Shown piece after piece: positions 32,046-41,116 of a DNA stretch of 64,000 nucleotides (within the stretch, counting starts at the first letter, position 1; every line of letters starts with the position of its first letter). The stretch is from contig JAAWAN010000024.1 of assembly GCA_022792175.1 (NCBI GenBank), positions 1 through 64,000 of the forward strand. Reading direction: 5' to 3'. The translations under genes and the position numbers were made by a program. The notes under the pieces are model-generated. The model was not told where the DNA came from. It did not search any database and saw only the letters and a list, made by a program, of their open reading frames with translations. This DNA is from Provencibacterium sp. (GTDB lineage Bacteria; Bacillota; Clostridia; Oscillospirales; Ruminococcaceae).

Positions 32046-34022
32046 TTACCGGCCTTCCCAGGCCCTGCGCAGCAGCGGCATGAACAGCCCGCCCTGAACG
32101 GTGCGGTTCTGGAACTGGTAATGCTCGGCGGTTTTGGTATCGAACCAGTCGGAGAAGGGGCAGCGATCCGGCGTTTCCTGCAAAAAGCGGACAATCGGAT
32201 GGATGAGTGTCTGCATCTGCTCCCGGCTGTCTGTCATGGCGCAGCACCAGAGAATCCAGTCGGATTTGGTGTAGTCCTTCCGGCTGTCAAGCGGCACGCC
32301 ATAGTCGCCACAGAGCTTCTGATAAAAGGCGAGCTCCTGCCGGTAAAGCTCTTTGGAAAAGAGGCCGGACCGGAATAGAATATCCCAGACAAGGTTGTAT
32401 TTTAAGCTCCAGCCCTGCCGGTCGCCGAAGGTCAGCGCGGTGTGGTCGCCGCATCCGGCGCGCTGCTCCCAGCTTTGCGCCATATCGGCGGCGCGGCGGC
32501 GGTAGGCGGCTGCCTCCTCGGTGCGCCCCAGCTTTTCGAGCAGGATGGCATAGGCATATACGCCCATGATGGCCTTGGCGGAGAGGTTGATGTTGTGCGC
32601 CAGGTGGCCGGCAAAGTCATCGGTGCACAGCTGCTCGCCCGGGTCCTCGCCGAATTCGAGCAGATAGGCAACCCATTTTTCCAGCAGATCCATCTGCGGG
32701 CGGGAAAATTCCGCATTCCCTTCGCAGAGGGCGACGGCTGCGCACATCACCAGCATATTTCCGCATTCCTCCACCGGCATCTGCATATCCTCCCGGTAAA
32801 CCTGCGAGCCGGCCGGATACTGATAGAAGGGCGGGAAAACGCTGCCCTGCCCGAATTCGCCCGAGCGGCCGGTTAAAAGCCCATAAACCTGGCCAGTGGC
32901 ATAGGGGTAGCGCCCCACATCGTGCGGCGCAAAGTCATAGGACCAGACAGGGGTGCGCGCGAAGCGGAAGATGGGGCGCAGCATCCCCTTGACCAGCTCG
33001 GGGTTATACAGCAAAAAGAGCGGGATGGAAGGGTAGCTGACATCCACCGTGCCGATGCAGCCGTTGGAGAAGCACTCCTTCGAGAGAAAAATGACCTCCC
33101 CCTCCCGGTCGGCAATGAGCTTGTGTGCAGCAATGGCCTGCCGGTAGGAGAGCGCGCAGAGAAGCGCATAGTCCTCTCCTGCCGTTTCGCGGGCTCGGGC
33201 AAGAAGATCCTCATCAAACACCCTGCAGCGCGCGAGCAGCGTGCGGTGGTCTGCGGCGGTTTCGCCAATTGCCGTCAGAATGCTCTTGCCGTTTCGCGCC
33301 CAGTAGCCCCGCACGGCCGATTCAAAGTACATGATGGAGGCGGTATCATCATAGGCGGCAATGAGGCCAGCGCTCTGCCCGGCGCCATCCGCCTGCAGCG
33401 AAAGGCAGGCCTGCAGGCAGCTGCGCTTTTCCTGGTGCTCATAGCTGACCTTCCCCTCTCCGGAGGGAACCGCCAGATAGAGCGTGCCCCAGTCGATAGT
33501 GACACCATCCCCGCTGTGGGAGAGGGGGCCCTGCTGTTTTTTGGACATAAAGGCGGCCTCCCCGAAGCTGCAGGCATGAACACCGCCGAGCATCTGCGGC
33601 TGCTCCTGCCCGTCATAGCAGTGCTCCTCATCAAAGGAGATACGGATCTCAACAGCGTGCTCCTTTTCATCCAGCGAGCGAACGGAAAAATCCAGATAGG
33701 AGCAGGGGCGGGAGACAAGCTCCAGATCGCTGAGCAGCAAGGGAGTGGTGAAGGCGGCGGTGAGCGAAACGCCGGCGCCCTCAAAGGTATAGCGGGAGGA
33801 GGTGGGGGTCAGATCAAGAGAAGTCTGGGTGAGCGCCGGCTCCTCTCCGGTTCCCATAAAGCGGTAGCAGACACCGTCGATAACGGCAAGGCCCGCCGTG
33901 CGCTTCACCCGGCCGCTCCAGTGGCAGGTGTCCGCATCGGTCAGCCTGTCCGCAGGGGACCAGAGAGAGAAATAGGGGTCGCAGGTGATCAGGGGAACGC
34001 TGGGTACACGTTTTAGCTGCAT
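32046..34022 (-). CDS. Glycoside hydrolase-like protein (DUF4964/DUF5127/DUF4965, 'glutaminase A' type)
   Basis: A 658-residue protein. The start VPSVPLITCDPYFSLWSPAD is the DUF4964 N-terminal motif; a beta-sandwich region follows (DUF5127). The C-terminal (alpha/alpha)6-like region contains SKECFSNGCIGTVDVSYPS, YDFAPHDVGRYP and MPVEECGNMLVMCAAV, the strongest family matches. These proteins are annotated as glutaminase A in fungi but are widely thought to be glycosidases in gut bacteria; activity is not established. No signal peptide, so cytosolic. ATG at 34022 follows GGAGG at ten bases. A solitary gene with its own terminator. Confidence 0.85.
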   Translation of the reverse strand: MQLKRVPSVPLITCDPYFSLWSPADRLTDADTCHWSGRVKRTAGLAVIDGVCYRFMGTGEEPALTQTSLDLTPTSSRYTFEGAGVSLTAAFTTPLLLSDLELVSRPCSYLDFSVRSLDEKEHAVEIRISFDEEHCYDGQEQPQMLGGVHACSFGEAAFMSKKQQGPLSHSGDGVTIDWGTLYLAVPSGEGKVSYEHQEKRSCLQACLSLQADGAGQSAGLIAAYDDTASIMYFESAVRGYWARNGKSILTAIGETAADHRTLLARCRVFDEDLLARARETAGEDYALLCALSYRQAIAAHKLIADREGEVIFLSKECFSNGCIGTVDVSYPSIPLFLLYNPELVKGMLRPIFRFARTPVWSYDFAPHDVGRYPYATGQVYGLLTGRSGEFGQGSVFPPFYQYPAGSQVYREDMQMPVEECGNMLVMCAAVALCEGNAEFSRPQMDLLEKWVAYLLEFGEDPGEQLCTDDFAGHLAHNINLSAKAIMGVYAYAILLEKLGRTEEAAAYRRRAADMAQSWEQRAGCGDHTALTFGDRQGWSLKYNLVWDILFRSGLFSKELYRQELAFYQKLCGDYGVPLDSRKDYTKSDWILWCCAMTDSREQMQTLIHPIVRFLQETPDRCPFSDWFDTKTAEHYQFQNRTVQGGLFMPLLRRAWEGR

Positions 34023-34076
34023 AATAAAAAACCTCCATAGCCATAACGGCATTTAAAATAACAGAAACCGGACGTT

Positions 34077-35069
34077 TCAGCAAAAAAGCGGGAAGAGAAA
34101 CTCCCACAAAAGCAGCATGAGCGGAAGGGTGAGAACGCTCAAAATGGTTGAGGCGCAGACGAGGCGGGACCCATAGAGATGGTCGGCGCCGCACACCTCG
34201 CTCATAAAGGCGGTGGCAACCCCGCAGGGGGTGGTGGCGGCGATGACCATTGCTGTTTTCACCGTGTAAGGGTCGGGAACGAGCGCGCGGATATCCACCA
34301 GCGCGATGGCCAGCATACAGAAAAGCGGCAGCGCAATCAACCGCACAAAGCAGATGAGAAAGCCGCGTCCGAAGTGCAGAAGGCTTTTTAAAGAAGTCTG
34401 CGAGAGGAAGACGCCGATCAGCAGCATCGAAAGCACGGTATTGACGTCGGCATAGTTTTTCACCGCGCCGAGCAGGAAGGAGGGCAGGCGTATGCGGGCG
34501 AAATAGAGAATCAGCCCCAGCGCGGTGCAGAGGGTGGCGGGGTTGATGAGGCTTTTCATCACCGTTTCTCTTGAAAGCAGCTGCACCGGCGCTCCGCGCC
34601 CCTGAGAAAAGCCATCGAGCAGCAGCTGGGTGCGCCCATAGCTGAAAAGCAGAAGGTTGAAGCAGACGATGTAGGCCGTCAGATAAAAGACCCCATCCGT
34701 CCCGAGAACGGCCTGCACCAGCGGGATGCCGATATACCCGGCATTGGGCATCACCAGGGCGAAGCGCTCGATACCGGCGTTGGGGTTGCCCTTTCGGTTA
34801 CGGAAAATCAGGTGCGCGCCCAAAATACAGATCAGATAGGAAAGCAGGGCGAGCATGAAGGCGACGGCCAGCCCCCGCGCCTCATGAGGGTTAAAGTCCC
34901 GCTGCAGGGCATTGAGAATGATGCAGCCGGCCACAATATACAGCAGCAGGTTGGAAATGCTCCGGCTGAGCTGCGGATCGAACTTTTTCAGACGCACAAG
35001 AGTGAAGCCGCCCGCGGCGATAAGCCCCATAATCAGGACCTGATTGAGAATAATGAGTACGTTGTGCAA
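34077..35069 (-). CDS. AEC (auxin efflux carrier) family transporter
   Basis: A 330-residue protein with ten predicted helices. The first helix ends RLKKFDPQLSRSISNLLLYI, and later motifs ALVMPNAGYIGIPLVQAVLG and TPCGVATAFMSEVCGAD are strong AEC signatures. Members export organic acids such as malate or malonate. TTG at 35069 is chosen since AGGAGG lies eight bases upstream; the open frame extends over that site to 35090. It is 55 bases upstream of the DUF4965 gene on the same strand, so co-transcription is possible. Confidence 0.9.
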   Translation of the reverse strand: MHNVLIILNQVLIMGLIAAGGFTLVRLKKFDPQLSRSISNLLLYIVAGCIILNALQRDFNPHEARGLAVAFMLALLSYLICILGAHLIFRNRKGNPNAGIERFALVMPNAGYIGIPLVQAVLGTDGVFYLTAYIVCFNLLLFSYGRTQLLLDGFSQGRGAPVQLLSRETVMKSLINPATLCTALGLILYFARIRLPSFLLGAVKNYADVNTVLSMLLIGVFLSQTSLKSLLHFGRGFLICFVRLIALPLFCMLAIALVDIRALVPDPYTVKTAMVIAATTPCGVATAFMSEVCGADHLYGSRLVCASTILSVLTLPLMLLLWEFLFPLFC

Positions 35070-35186
35070 GAAAAGCGCCTCCTGTTGCAAAATGGGTGGT
35101 AAAGGGCCCCGTCAGCCCCAGCCCTTCCATTGTAGCGCTTCCTTTACGGTTTCGCAATAAACAGTTAAAAAATTGTCAGATTTTAA

Positions 35187-35215
35187 TTGAAAAAATTTCC
35201 GGAGTATTGTATAAT
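35187..35215 (+). promoter_or_regulatory. Promoter of the oadG-oadB unit, with long leader
   Basis: TTGAAA (35187-35192), 17 bases, TATAAT (35210-35215). The transcript leader to the start codon is about 155 bases and GC-rich, with a foldable segment around ACCGGCGCCGGCGGGGCCGGT at 35236-35256; it matches no riboswitch I know. Confidence 0.75.
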
Positions 35216-35378
35216 ACTTTGTGTACGCAAAATTACCGGCGCCGGCGGGGCCGGTAAAATGCCCGGTTCCTTTAATGGGGCCGGAGAGCGCAGGAGGGTC
35301 CCTTTCCCCGCCTGGAAGAGGGGCGGCTTTTATGCGCGCGATATTTAAAAACACTAAAAAGAAAAGGAGACCTGAACT

Positions 35379-35756
35379 ATGGACTTTGCGTTCGCATTTT
35401 CCGTCATCTTTACAGGCATCGTGATTGTCTTCCTCGTTCTGCTGGTTCTGATCGCGGTGATGGAAATCATGGGCCGCGTGCTGGGTGAAAAGCCGAAGAC
35501 CCCTTCCGGTGGCTCCCCGGAAAAAGAGGCCCCAAAGGTTGCCGCCCCTGCTGCCCCCAGCCCCGTCATTAAAAAGATGGAGGTAGAGGATGGCATCGGC
35601 GATGAGGTGGTCGCGGTTATCTCGGCGGCTATCGCAGCCTTCACCGGCGGCGCAGGAAAGCCGGTCGCCATCCGCCGGGCCAAGAGTGTAAAGGCTGCCG
35701 GCGGGCGCGCGAGCTGGTCCCTGGCCGGACTGCAGGAAAACACCCAGCCCTTTTAA
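35379..35756 (+). CDS. OadG-family subunit of a sodium-pumping decarboxylase
   Basis: 125 residues: one N-terminal helix (FAFSVIFTGIVIVFLVLLVLIAVMEIMGRVL split by the membrane), an Ala/Pro-rich hinge PKVAAPAAPSP, and a C-terminal segment with EVVAVISAAIAAF that is typical of OadG/GcdD. It anchors and assembles the biotin-dependent oxaloacetate, glutaconyl-CoA or methylmalonyl-CoA decarboxylase. It precedes the beta subunit by 37 bases. No biotin carrier or carboxyltransferase gene is in the window. GAAAAGGAG lies upstream of the ATG. Confidence 0.85.
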   Translation: MDFAFAFSVIFTGIVIVFLVLLVLIAVMEIMGRVLGEKPKTPSGGSPEKEAPKVAAPAAPSPVIKKMEVEDGIGDEVVAVISAAIAAFTGGAGKPVAIRRAKSVKAAGGRASWSLAGLQENTQPF

Positions 35757-35793
35757 CTGGCCCTTCCAGAAATCATAGAAAGGAACGAATCAG

Positions 35794-36936
35794 ATGTTTG
35801 AAATGTTTGTCAGCACCATCAAGGACATCGCTGTAAACTCTGGCTTCGCCAATATCAGCTGGCAGCAGGCAGTGATGTTGATTGTCTCCTGCGTTCTGCT
35901 CTACCTGGCAATTGTCAAGCAATTTGAGCCGCTGCTGCTGCTGCCTATCGCTTTCGGCATGCTGCTCGCCAACATCCCGGTCGCGGCCCTCAACTCCCAT
36001 TCGGAGGGAAGCCTTCTTTATTACCTCTATCAGGGTGTAAAGCTTGGTATCTATCCGCCGCTTATCTTCTTAGGCGTCGGCTCGATGACCGATTTCGGCC
36101 CGCTGATTGCCAACCCCAAGAGCTTTATTCTCGGCGCGGCCGCGCAGGTCGGCATTTTCATCACCTTCTTTGGCGCGCTGGCGCTCGGCTTTGAGCCCGC
36201 TGAGGCCGGTTCCATCGGCATCATCGGCGGAGCGGATGGCCCGACCGCCATCTTCACCACCTCCAAGCTGGCCCCGCACCTGCTCGGTGCCATCGCCGTT
36301 GCCGCTTATTCCTATATGGCGCTTGTCCCGGTCATTCAGCCGCCGATTATGAAGCTGCTGACGACCAAAAAGGAGCGCGCTGTTGTCATGCAGCAGCTGC
36401 GCCCGGTCTCCAAGCGCGAGAAGATCATCTTCCCGATCGTTGTTACCATCATCGTTTCCTTCATCGTTCCGGATGCCACCGCCCTTGTCGGCATGCTGAT
36501 GCTCGGCAACCTGATGCGCGAGTGCGGCGTTGTGGACCGGCTGACCAAAACCGCCAACAATGAGCTGATGAACATCGTCACCATCTTCTTAGGTGTCACC
36601 GTCGGCGCGACGGCGACGGCCGAAAACTTCCTGACGCTGCAGACGCTGCAGATTATCGTACTCGGCGTCATTGCCTTTGGCTTCGGCACCGCCTTTGGCG
36701 TTATCTTCGGCAAGATTATGTACATTGCTACGGGTGGAAAGGTCAATCCTCTTATCGGCTCTGCCGGCGTTTCCGCCGTTCCGATGGCGGCGCGCGTTTC
36801 TCAAAGGGTTGGCCAGCAGGAGAACCCGACCAACTTCCTGCTGATGCATGCCATGGGCCCGAATGTGGCGGGCGTTATCGGCTCTGCAGTGGCGGCGGGT
36901 GTTCTGATTAACGTTCTGACCCCCTATGTCAAGTAA
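35794..36936 (+). CDS. Sodium ion-translocating decarboxylase, beta subunit
   Basis: A 380-residue membrane protein of the OadB/GcdB/MmdB group. It couples decarboxylation of carboxybiotin to export of Na+. Conserved elements: [56 protein letters not shown] (the Na+/biotin site with its Asp), [18 protein letters not shown], and [18 protein letters not shown] at the end. Which acid is decarboxylated cannot be told without the alpha subunit. It follows OadG directly. Confidence 0.95.
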   Translation: MFEMFVSTIKDIAVNSGFANISWQQAVMLIVSCVLLYLAIVKQFEPLLLLPIAFGMLLANIPVAALNSHSEGSLLYYLYQGVKLGIYPPLIFLGVGSMTDFGPLIANPKSFILGAAAQVGIFITFFGALALGFEPAEAGSIGIIGGADGPTAIFTTSKLAPHLLGAIAVAAYSYMALVPVIQPPIMKLLTTKKERAVVMQQLRPVSKREKIIFPIVVTIIVSFIVPDATALVGMLMLGNLMRECGVVDRLTKTANNELMNIVTIFLGVTVGATATAENFLTLQTLQIIVLGVIAFGFGTAFGVIFGKIMYIATGGKVNPLIGSAGVSAVPMAARVSQRVGQQENPTNFLLMHAMGPNVAGVIGSAVAAGVLINVLTPYVK

Positions 36937-37225
36937 GAGCCTGCTGTTTTGCAGGCAGCAAAGGGATGTAAAAAACTGCCTTTTCACTTTGCTTAAAATC
37001 AGGAAAGGATCTGTTTTCCGGTTTTCATAAGCTGAAAAAGGCATGGCTTTGTGCCTGCCATGAAAAGCGCGCCATCGTTCAGGCTTGTAAGCGCTTCTGG
37101 GGGTGTAAAAAACGCAGGCGTTTTTTACACCCCCTTATCCGTTATAAAGGAAAAATGCCCCTTTTGCACTGGCCCGGCTGCCCTGTGGCGGCTGCAGGCG
37201 CTGTTAAAAATCAGGAGGTAGAAAG
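36937..37225. other. Intergenic region with a strong hairpin
   Basis: No gene seen. A 16-bp stem, GGGGTGTAAAAAACGC (37100-37115) with its inverse (37118-37133), lies between oadB and the small membrane protein gene. No T run follows, so termination would be weak; it may be an mRNA-processing or stability element. Confidence 0.5.
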
Positions 37226-37426
37226 ATGAGCATGCGAAACGGCCGTCCTGCGCTGCCCGCCTGGAGGATATTCCTCTATTCGCTTTTATCGCTGCTTCTG
37301 CTGCTGGCGCTCGGATGGTTTAATACCCACGTGCTGGGCGACCATACGCAGTATCCGCCGGCGGGCGCGGAGAATACGCAGAGCAGCCTGTCCGCTTCTG
37401 CCGGGGAAACGGCGGGGGAGGATTAG
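37226..37426 (+). CDS. Small single-pass membrane protein
   Basis: 66 residues: a short basic N-terminus, one hydrophobic helix (IFLYSLLSLLLLLALGWF), then an acidic, Ser/Ala-rich outer tail. The GGAGG site seven bases before the ATG is strong, supporting a real gene. No family recognised. It lies 290 bases after the sodium pump beta subunit on the same strand and before a terminator; it could be an accessory of that complex but this is only positional. Confidence 0.6.
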   Translation: MSMRNGRPALPAWRIFLYSLLSLLLLLALGWFNTHVLGDHTQYPPAGAENTQSSLSASAGETAGED

Positions 37427-37866
37427 CGGGGAGGAACAAAAATTTTCCCGGCGGCTTCTGCCCGGGCAGAGCAGTTTTTCCTCTGCTTTTTTGCTGTTGC
37501 CTTTGCTGGTGGGCAGAATGCGGGCAATGCCCCTGTGCCCTTCCCCAAAGAATAGGCATAGGATAGGGCAGATGGATGGCGCAGGCCGCCGCCGGGTGGC
37601 GGTATCGCCCATGAAGAGCCCGCGGCGCAGGGCCTTCGCTTTCTATATAAATAGGGAAGCTCAAGAGAAAGGGATATCTGTCTGCAGGCGGTAAAAACAG
37701 CGGAAGATAAAAACTGAAAACGAGGCGGCCGTCGGATTCCGGCGGCCGCCTCGTTTTGCCGGCTCTTTTGCCGGTTTTCAGGAGGGGATAAAAAGCAGCC
37801 TGCCGGTGGGCGGGAAGGGGCTGCCCTCCCTTTTCCGGCAGGCTTTTTGAGAACAGCCTGCAGCGT
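37427..37866. other. Convergent gap with two terminators
   Basis: Plus-strand terminator: CGAGGCGGCCG (37721-37731) pairs with 37743-37753, followed by TTTT. Minus-strand terminator: GCCTGCCGG (37798-37806) pairs with 37835-37843, with A tracts that read as T on the minus strand. No gene seen between 37427 and 37720. Confidence 0.75.
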
Positions 37867-38661
37867 TTAATCCTCGCCGTCGTTCAGGTCGGTGAGGTTG
37901 GGCGGGAAAAACTCGTTGGTCGGGAATTTGATGCGCCGGAAGAGGTCGCAGGGGTTCTCCGCGCCGCCGCCGGGCGAGCACTCCTTCTCCGGTACGCAGA
38001 AGTCATAGGCCGGGATCATCATCTGCACATCGCGCTCAATCTGCACGATGGTGAACAGGCCGATGGTAATCAATACCACCTTGGAAACAACGGGCGAAAC
38101 GCACTCGCAGCCGATATGGCAGAGCACCTCCGGCGGGAAGCAGGGGCATTCGCAGCGCGGCGGGCAGTCTACCAGCTGCACATCGAGTGCAATGGGGTCG
38201 GCCACCTGCACGCTGGCCTTGGGCATGTTGGTGGTATGCTGGAAGGGATGCTCGCAGCAGTTGCGGGAGGTAAAGATTTTCACATTGCCCTCGCTGCCAT
38301 ACAGAATGACCTTTTTCTGGAACTGAGCAACGCCGCTGACGGTGGTCGGGTCGCAGGCGTTGGAGGTGTAGGCCTTGAGATCCACCTTGAAATAGAAGGT
38401 CATGTCTACACTGTAGAAGCCTTTGTTGAAGGGGACTGGCTCTACATCCAGACAAACGGTAAGTACTTCGACGCCCTTCACCTTGATTGAGGTGGCGGCA
38501 TCGACCACAGCCTGCGCTTGCGGCGCAAAGACAACCATCAGATCTTCCAGACAGTCTTTATCACTGCAGCTGTCGTAGATTCTGCCGGCATCTATGCATA
38601 CCGCTTCTTTGAAATTGCTATGCGTTCCGGCGGTATTGCTCAAAGCTTTTGATTCTGCCAT
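37867..38661 (-). CDS. Conserved Cys-rich clostridial protein, probably spore-associated
   Basis: 264 residues, no signal peptide or membrane helix. It starts with FKEAVCIDAGRIYDSCSDKDCLEDL and has paired cysteines in NCCEHPF, VDCPPRCECPCFPPEVLCHIGCECV and CSPGGGAENPCDLF. I recognise this as a conserved hypothetical of sporulating Clostridia but know no function; Cys-rich composition and the sigma-K-like promoter suggest a coat or exosporium protein (inference). The ATG at 38661 is eight bases from AGGAGG; the frame further upstream runs through the promoter. It is downstream of rpmB with a terminator between. Confidence 0.7.
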   Translation of the reverse strand: MAESKALSNTAGTHSNFKEAVCIDAGRIYDSCSDKDCLEDLMVVFAPQAQAVVDAATSIKVKGVEVLTVCLDVEPVPFNKGFYSVDMTFYFKVDLKAYTSNACDPTTVSGVAQFQKKVILYGSEGNVKIFTSRNCCEHPFQHTTNMPKASVQVADPIALDVQLVDCPPRCECPCFPPEVLCHIGCECVSPVVSKVVLITIGLFTIVQIERDVQMMIPAYDFCVPEKECSPGGGAENPCDLFRRIKFPTNEFFPPNLTDLNDGED

Positions 38662-38692
38662 ACTAATCCTCCTAAATAAGTATTCTATTAAC

Positions 38693-38719
38693 ATTTTATG
38701 AGGGGCGTGCTTTTTTGTG
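38693..38719 (-). promoter_or_regulatory. Candidate sigma-K-type promoter of the Cys-rich gene
   Basis: On the minus strand CACA (38719-38716), 16 bases, CATAAAAT (38700-38693). This fits the mother-cell sigma-K pattern (AC ... CATAnnnTA) and would give a leader of about 25 bases. No sigma-A promoter of similar quality is nearby. Confidence 0.5.
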
Positions 38720-38787
38720 CATACCCTTTGCCAAAAACCGGAAAAAGGCCTCTCTGCGCACCGCTTGTAAACAGTATATGAAAAAAC

Positions 38788-38822
38788 AAAAAGCCTGTTG
38801 CCATTCGTGGCAACAGGCTTCG
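38788..38822 (-). terminator. Terminator of rpmB
   Basis: AGCCTGTTGCC (38792-38802) pairs with GGCAACAGGCT (38809-38819); the minus-strand exit is TTTTTGTTTTTT. Confidence 0.9.
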
Positions 38823-38837
38823 TCCGTTTAGGCGGCT

Positions 38838-39026
38838 TTACATCGCGCGGGTAACTTTGCCGGACCGCAAGCAACGGGTGCAGGCGTAGATGCGGCGGGG
38901 GGTACCGTCGACAATCGCCTTGACGCGCTTTACATTCGGCTTCCAGCTCCGATTGGAACGATGATGGGAATGGGAAACCTTAATACCGAAAGTGACACCC
39001 TTTTGGCAAATATCGCATTTAGCCAT
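38838..39026 (-). CDS. rpmB: 50S ribosomal protein L28
   Basis: 62 residues, the usual size. It keeps the zinc-ribbon type Cys pairs, CDICQKG near the N-terminus and CTRCLRSGK near the end, with VSHSHHRSNRSWKPNVKRV in between, all standard for L28. In Bacillus rpmB neighbours spoVM; here they are about 10.6 kb apart. AAGGAGG precedes the ATG. Confidence 0.97.
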   Translation of the reverse strand: MAKCDICQKGVTFGIKVSHSHHRSNRSWKPNVKRVKAIVDGTPRRIYACTRCLRSGKVTRAM

Positions 39027-39071
39027 TTGTCTGCACCTCCTTAATGCGCAGGATTACATGTCAATGTTTAT

Positions 39072-39100
39072 ATTTTATCAGAAAGGGCGGGTAAAAGCAA
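39072..39100 (-). promoter_or_regulatory. rpmB promoter
   Basis: On the minus strand TTGCTT (39100-39095), 17 bases, TAAAAT (39077-39072). Confidence 0.6.
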
Positions 39101-39222
39101 CCCTTTTTTCAAGTTTTCTCCTCCTCTCATGAAATTTCCCGCAGGCCCCAAAAGCAGAAGCAGCGGTTGGACAGGCAGGGAGTTTTGTGCTATGCTATTT
39201 GCAGAGAAAAGGGGGATATGCT

Positions 39223-40356
39223 ATGTGTTTTTTAAATTCATCCATTTCGGCGCCGGCCTGCTGCTGCAGCCGCAGCCGGATTCTCGCGGCGGCGGACCGG
39301 GCTCTGCAGGCCCCCTGCCTGTCGATCACCCAGCAGCGCGCCCCGCTCAGCGAGGGCGGCCCGCACGACTTTTACTCAAATGGCGACTATTGGTGGCCCA
39401 ATCCGGATACACCAGATGGCCTCCCCTACATCCAGCGGGACGGTGAAACCAATCCGGAAAACTTTACCGCCCACCGCCTGCTGCTGCGCCGCATGCGCAC
39501 CCATGTTTCAGCGCTTGCGGCCGCCTTCCGGCTGACCGGGGAAAGGGCCTATGCCGAAAAGGCCTGCCGCCTTCTCCGCGTTTTTTTCGTCGATGAGGCC
39601 ACCCGGATGAACCCGAACCTGCTTTATGCGCAGGCCATTCCCGGTGTCTGTGCCGGGCGGGGAATCGGCATCATCGATACGCTGCACCTCATCGATATCC
39701 CCTTTGCGGTAAAGGCTCTTGAGGAGGCGCAGGCGATAGATGCCGGGCTCTGCCAGTCGCTGCGAAGCTGGTTTAACTCCTATCTCGACTGGATACTTAC
39801 CCACCCGCAGGGGCAGGAGGAGCAAAACGCTAAAAATAACCACAGTGTAGCCTGCTTTGTTCAGTTGGCGGCCTTTTCCCTCTTCGCCGGGCGAAAGGAG
39901 GTAACCGCGCTCTGCCGGCAGCGCTACAGGGAGATCTTCTTGCCTGGGCAGATGGCTGCAGACGGCAGCTTCCCCCAGGAGCTGCGGCGCACCAAGCCCT
40001 ATTCCTACTCCATCTTCGTGCTGGATAATATGGTCACCCTCTGCCAGCTGCTCTCTACACCGGAGGAAAATCTCTGGGCCTATACCACGCCGGACGGAAA
40101 AAACATCTCCCTGGGGCTCGATTATCTCCTGCCCTTTTTACAGGATAAGACCCGCTGGCCCTACCCGCCGGACGTCATGCACTTTGAGGCCTGGCCTGCG
40201 CGCGCATCTTTTATGGTGTTTGCCGGCGCAGCCCTTCGGCGGGAGGATTATCTGCAGCTGTATGCCGCGCTGCCTGATAAGCCGGAGGATGAGGAGGTTC
40301 TGCGCAATCTGGCCGTTCGCCAGCCGATGCTCTACTTTGGGGACATATCCGCATGA
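39223..40356 (+). CDS. Alginate lyase-family protein
   Basis: A 377-residue protein of the Alginate_lyase (PF05426) group, an (alpha/alpha) toroid. Key phrases: GGPHDFYSNGDYWWPNPDTPDGLPYIQRDG across two motifs (the SNGDYWWPNP segment is the family signature), LLYAQAIPGVCAGRGIGIID, and KNNHSVACFVQLAAF with the catalytic Asn-His region; SIFVLDNMVTL follows. Beta-elimination of uronic acid polymers is the family role, but gut members may act on other substrates. There is no signal peptide, so it acts on imported oligosaccharide. ATG at 39223 after AAAGGGGG; promoter TTGGAC-18-TATGCT at 39167-39196. Its stop overlaps the nitroreductase start by four bases. Confidence 0.85.
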   Translation: MCFLNSSISAPACCCSRSRILAAADRALQAPCLSITQQRAPLSEGGPHDFYSNGDYWWPNPDTPDGLPYIQRDGETNPENFTAHRLLLRRMRTHVSALAAAFRLTGERAYAEKACRLLRVFFVDEATRMNPNLLYAQAIPGVCAGRGIGIIDTLHLIDIPFAVKALEEAQAIDAGLCQSLRSWFNSYLDWILTHPQGQEEQNAKNNHSVACFVQLAAFSLFAGRKEVTALCRQRYREIFLPGQMAADGSFPQELRRTKPYSYSIFVLDNMVTLCQLLSTPEENLWAYTTPDGKNISLGLDYLLPFLQDKTRWPYPPDVMHFEAWPARASFMVFAGAALRREDYLQLYAALPDKPEDEEVLRNLAVRQPMLYFGDISA

Positions 40357-41045
40357 AAATCCTCTTCTCTCTTCTTAGCCGCTCTGCAAAGCGGTGGGGA
40401 AAGGTCCGCTTATCCCCGCAAAAAGGAGAGCCGGACTGCCCGCCCGTGTTGCAGGCGATTGCGGCTCGGCGCAGCATCCGCCGCTATGAAAGCCGGGCGG
40501 TTCCCCGCCCGGTCATTGAACAGATTCTGCGGGCGGGCAGCCTGGCCCCCTCCTCCAAAAACCGGCAGCCGTGGCATTTCATCGTCCTCTCCGGAAGTGC
40601 AAGGGAAGGGTTTTTAAAGGCGATGGGGCAGGGGCTGGCGCGCGAGCGGCGGCAGCCCCTGCTCCCGCAAAGCGCCCCCTTTTTAAGCGGCGCAGAATAC
40701 ACCCTGCAGGTGATGCGGCAGGCGCCGGTCATCATCGCCCTCGTTAATCCCCTGGGCATTCCCCTCGGCCAGCCGCTGAGCGATGAGGAACGCATCTATG
40801 AAAACTGCAATGCGCAGTCGATCGGCGCGGCGATGGAAAATATCTCGCTGGCGGCGGCCGCCCTCGGCCTTGGAAGCCTCTGGATAGGCGACAGCTGGTT
40901 TGCCTGCCGGGAGCTGGAGGACTACCTGCAGGCGCAGGGGACGCTGAACGCCGTCCTCGCGCTCGGCTATCCCGCCGAGGCGCCCGCGGCAAGACCCAGG
41001 CGCCCGCTTGATGGCTGCATCGAATGGCGAAACAGGCTGAAATGA
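40353..41045 (+). CDS. Nitroreductase-family FMN oxidoreductase
   Basis: 230 residues. After a ~30-residue basic N-terminal extension the fold begins: LQAIAARRSIRRYESRAVPRPVIEQIL holds the FMN-binding RRSIRRY. LRAGSLAPSSKNRQPWHFIVL, and AAAALGLGSLWIGD near residue 165 are further family motifs. Such enzymes reduce nitro or quinone compounds with NAD(P)H; the physiological substrate is usually unknown. It overlaps the alginate lyase-family gene by ATGA, so the two are translationally coupled, an unusual pairing. Confidence 0.88.
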   Translation: MKILFSLLSRSAKRWGKVRLSPQKGEPDCPPVLQAIAARRSIRRYESRAVPRPVIEQILRAGSLAPSSKNRQPWHFIVLSGSAREGFLKAMGQGLARERRQPLLPQSAPFLSGAEYTLQVMRQAPVIIALVNPLGIPLGQPLSDEERIYENCNAQSIGAAMENISLAAAALGLGSLWIGDSWFACRELEDYLQAQGTLNAVLALGYPAEAPAARPRRPLDGCIEWRNRLK

Positions 41046-41046
41046 A

Positions 41047-41100
41047 TAAAGACCGGCCTGCGGCAGGCATTTTCCTTTGCACCGCCGCAGGCCGGTTTTC
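41047..41100. terminator. Bidirectional terminator between nitroreductase and sensor kinase
   Basis: ACCGGCCTGCGG (41052-41063) pairs with CCGCAGGCCGGT (41085-41096), TTTTC to the right and AATAAAG to the left. Confidence 0.85.
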
Positions 41101-41116
41101 ATTTTACCCGGTAAAG

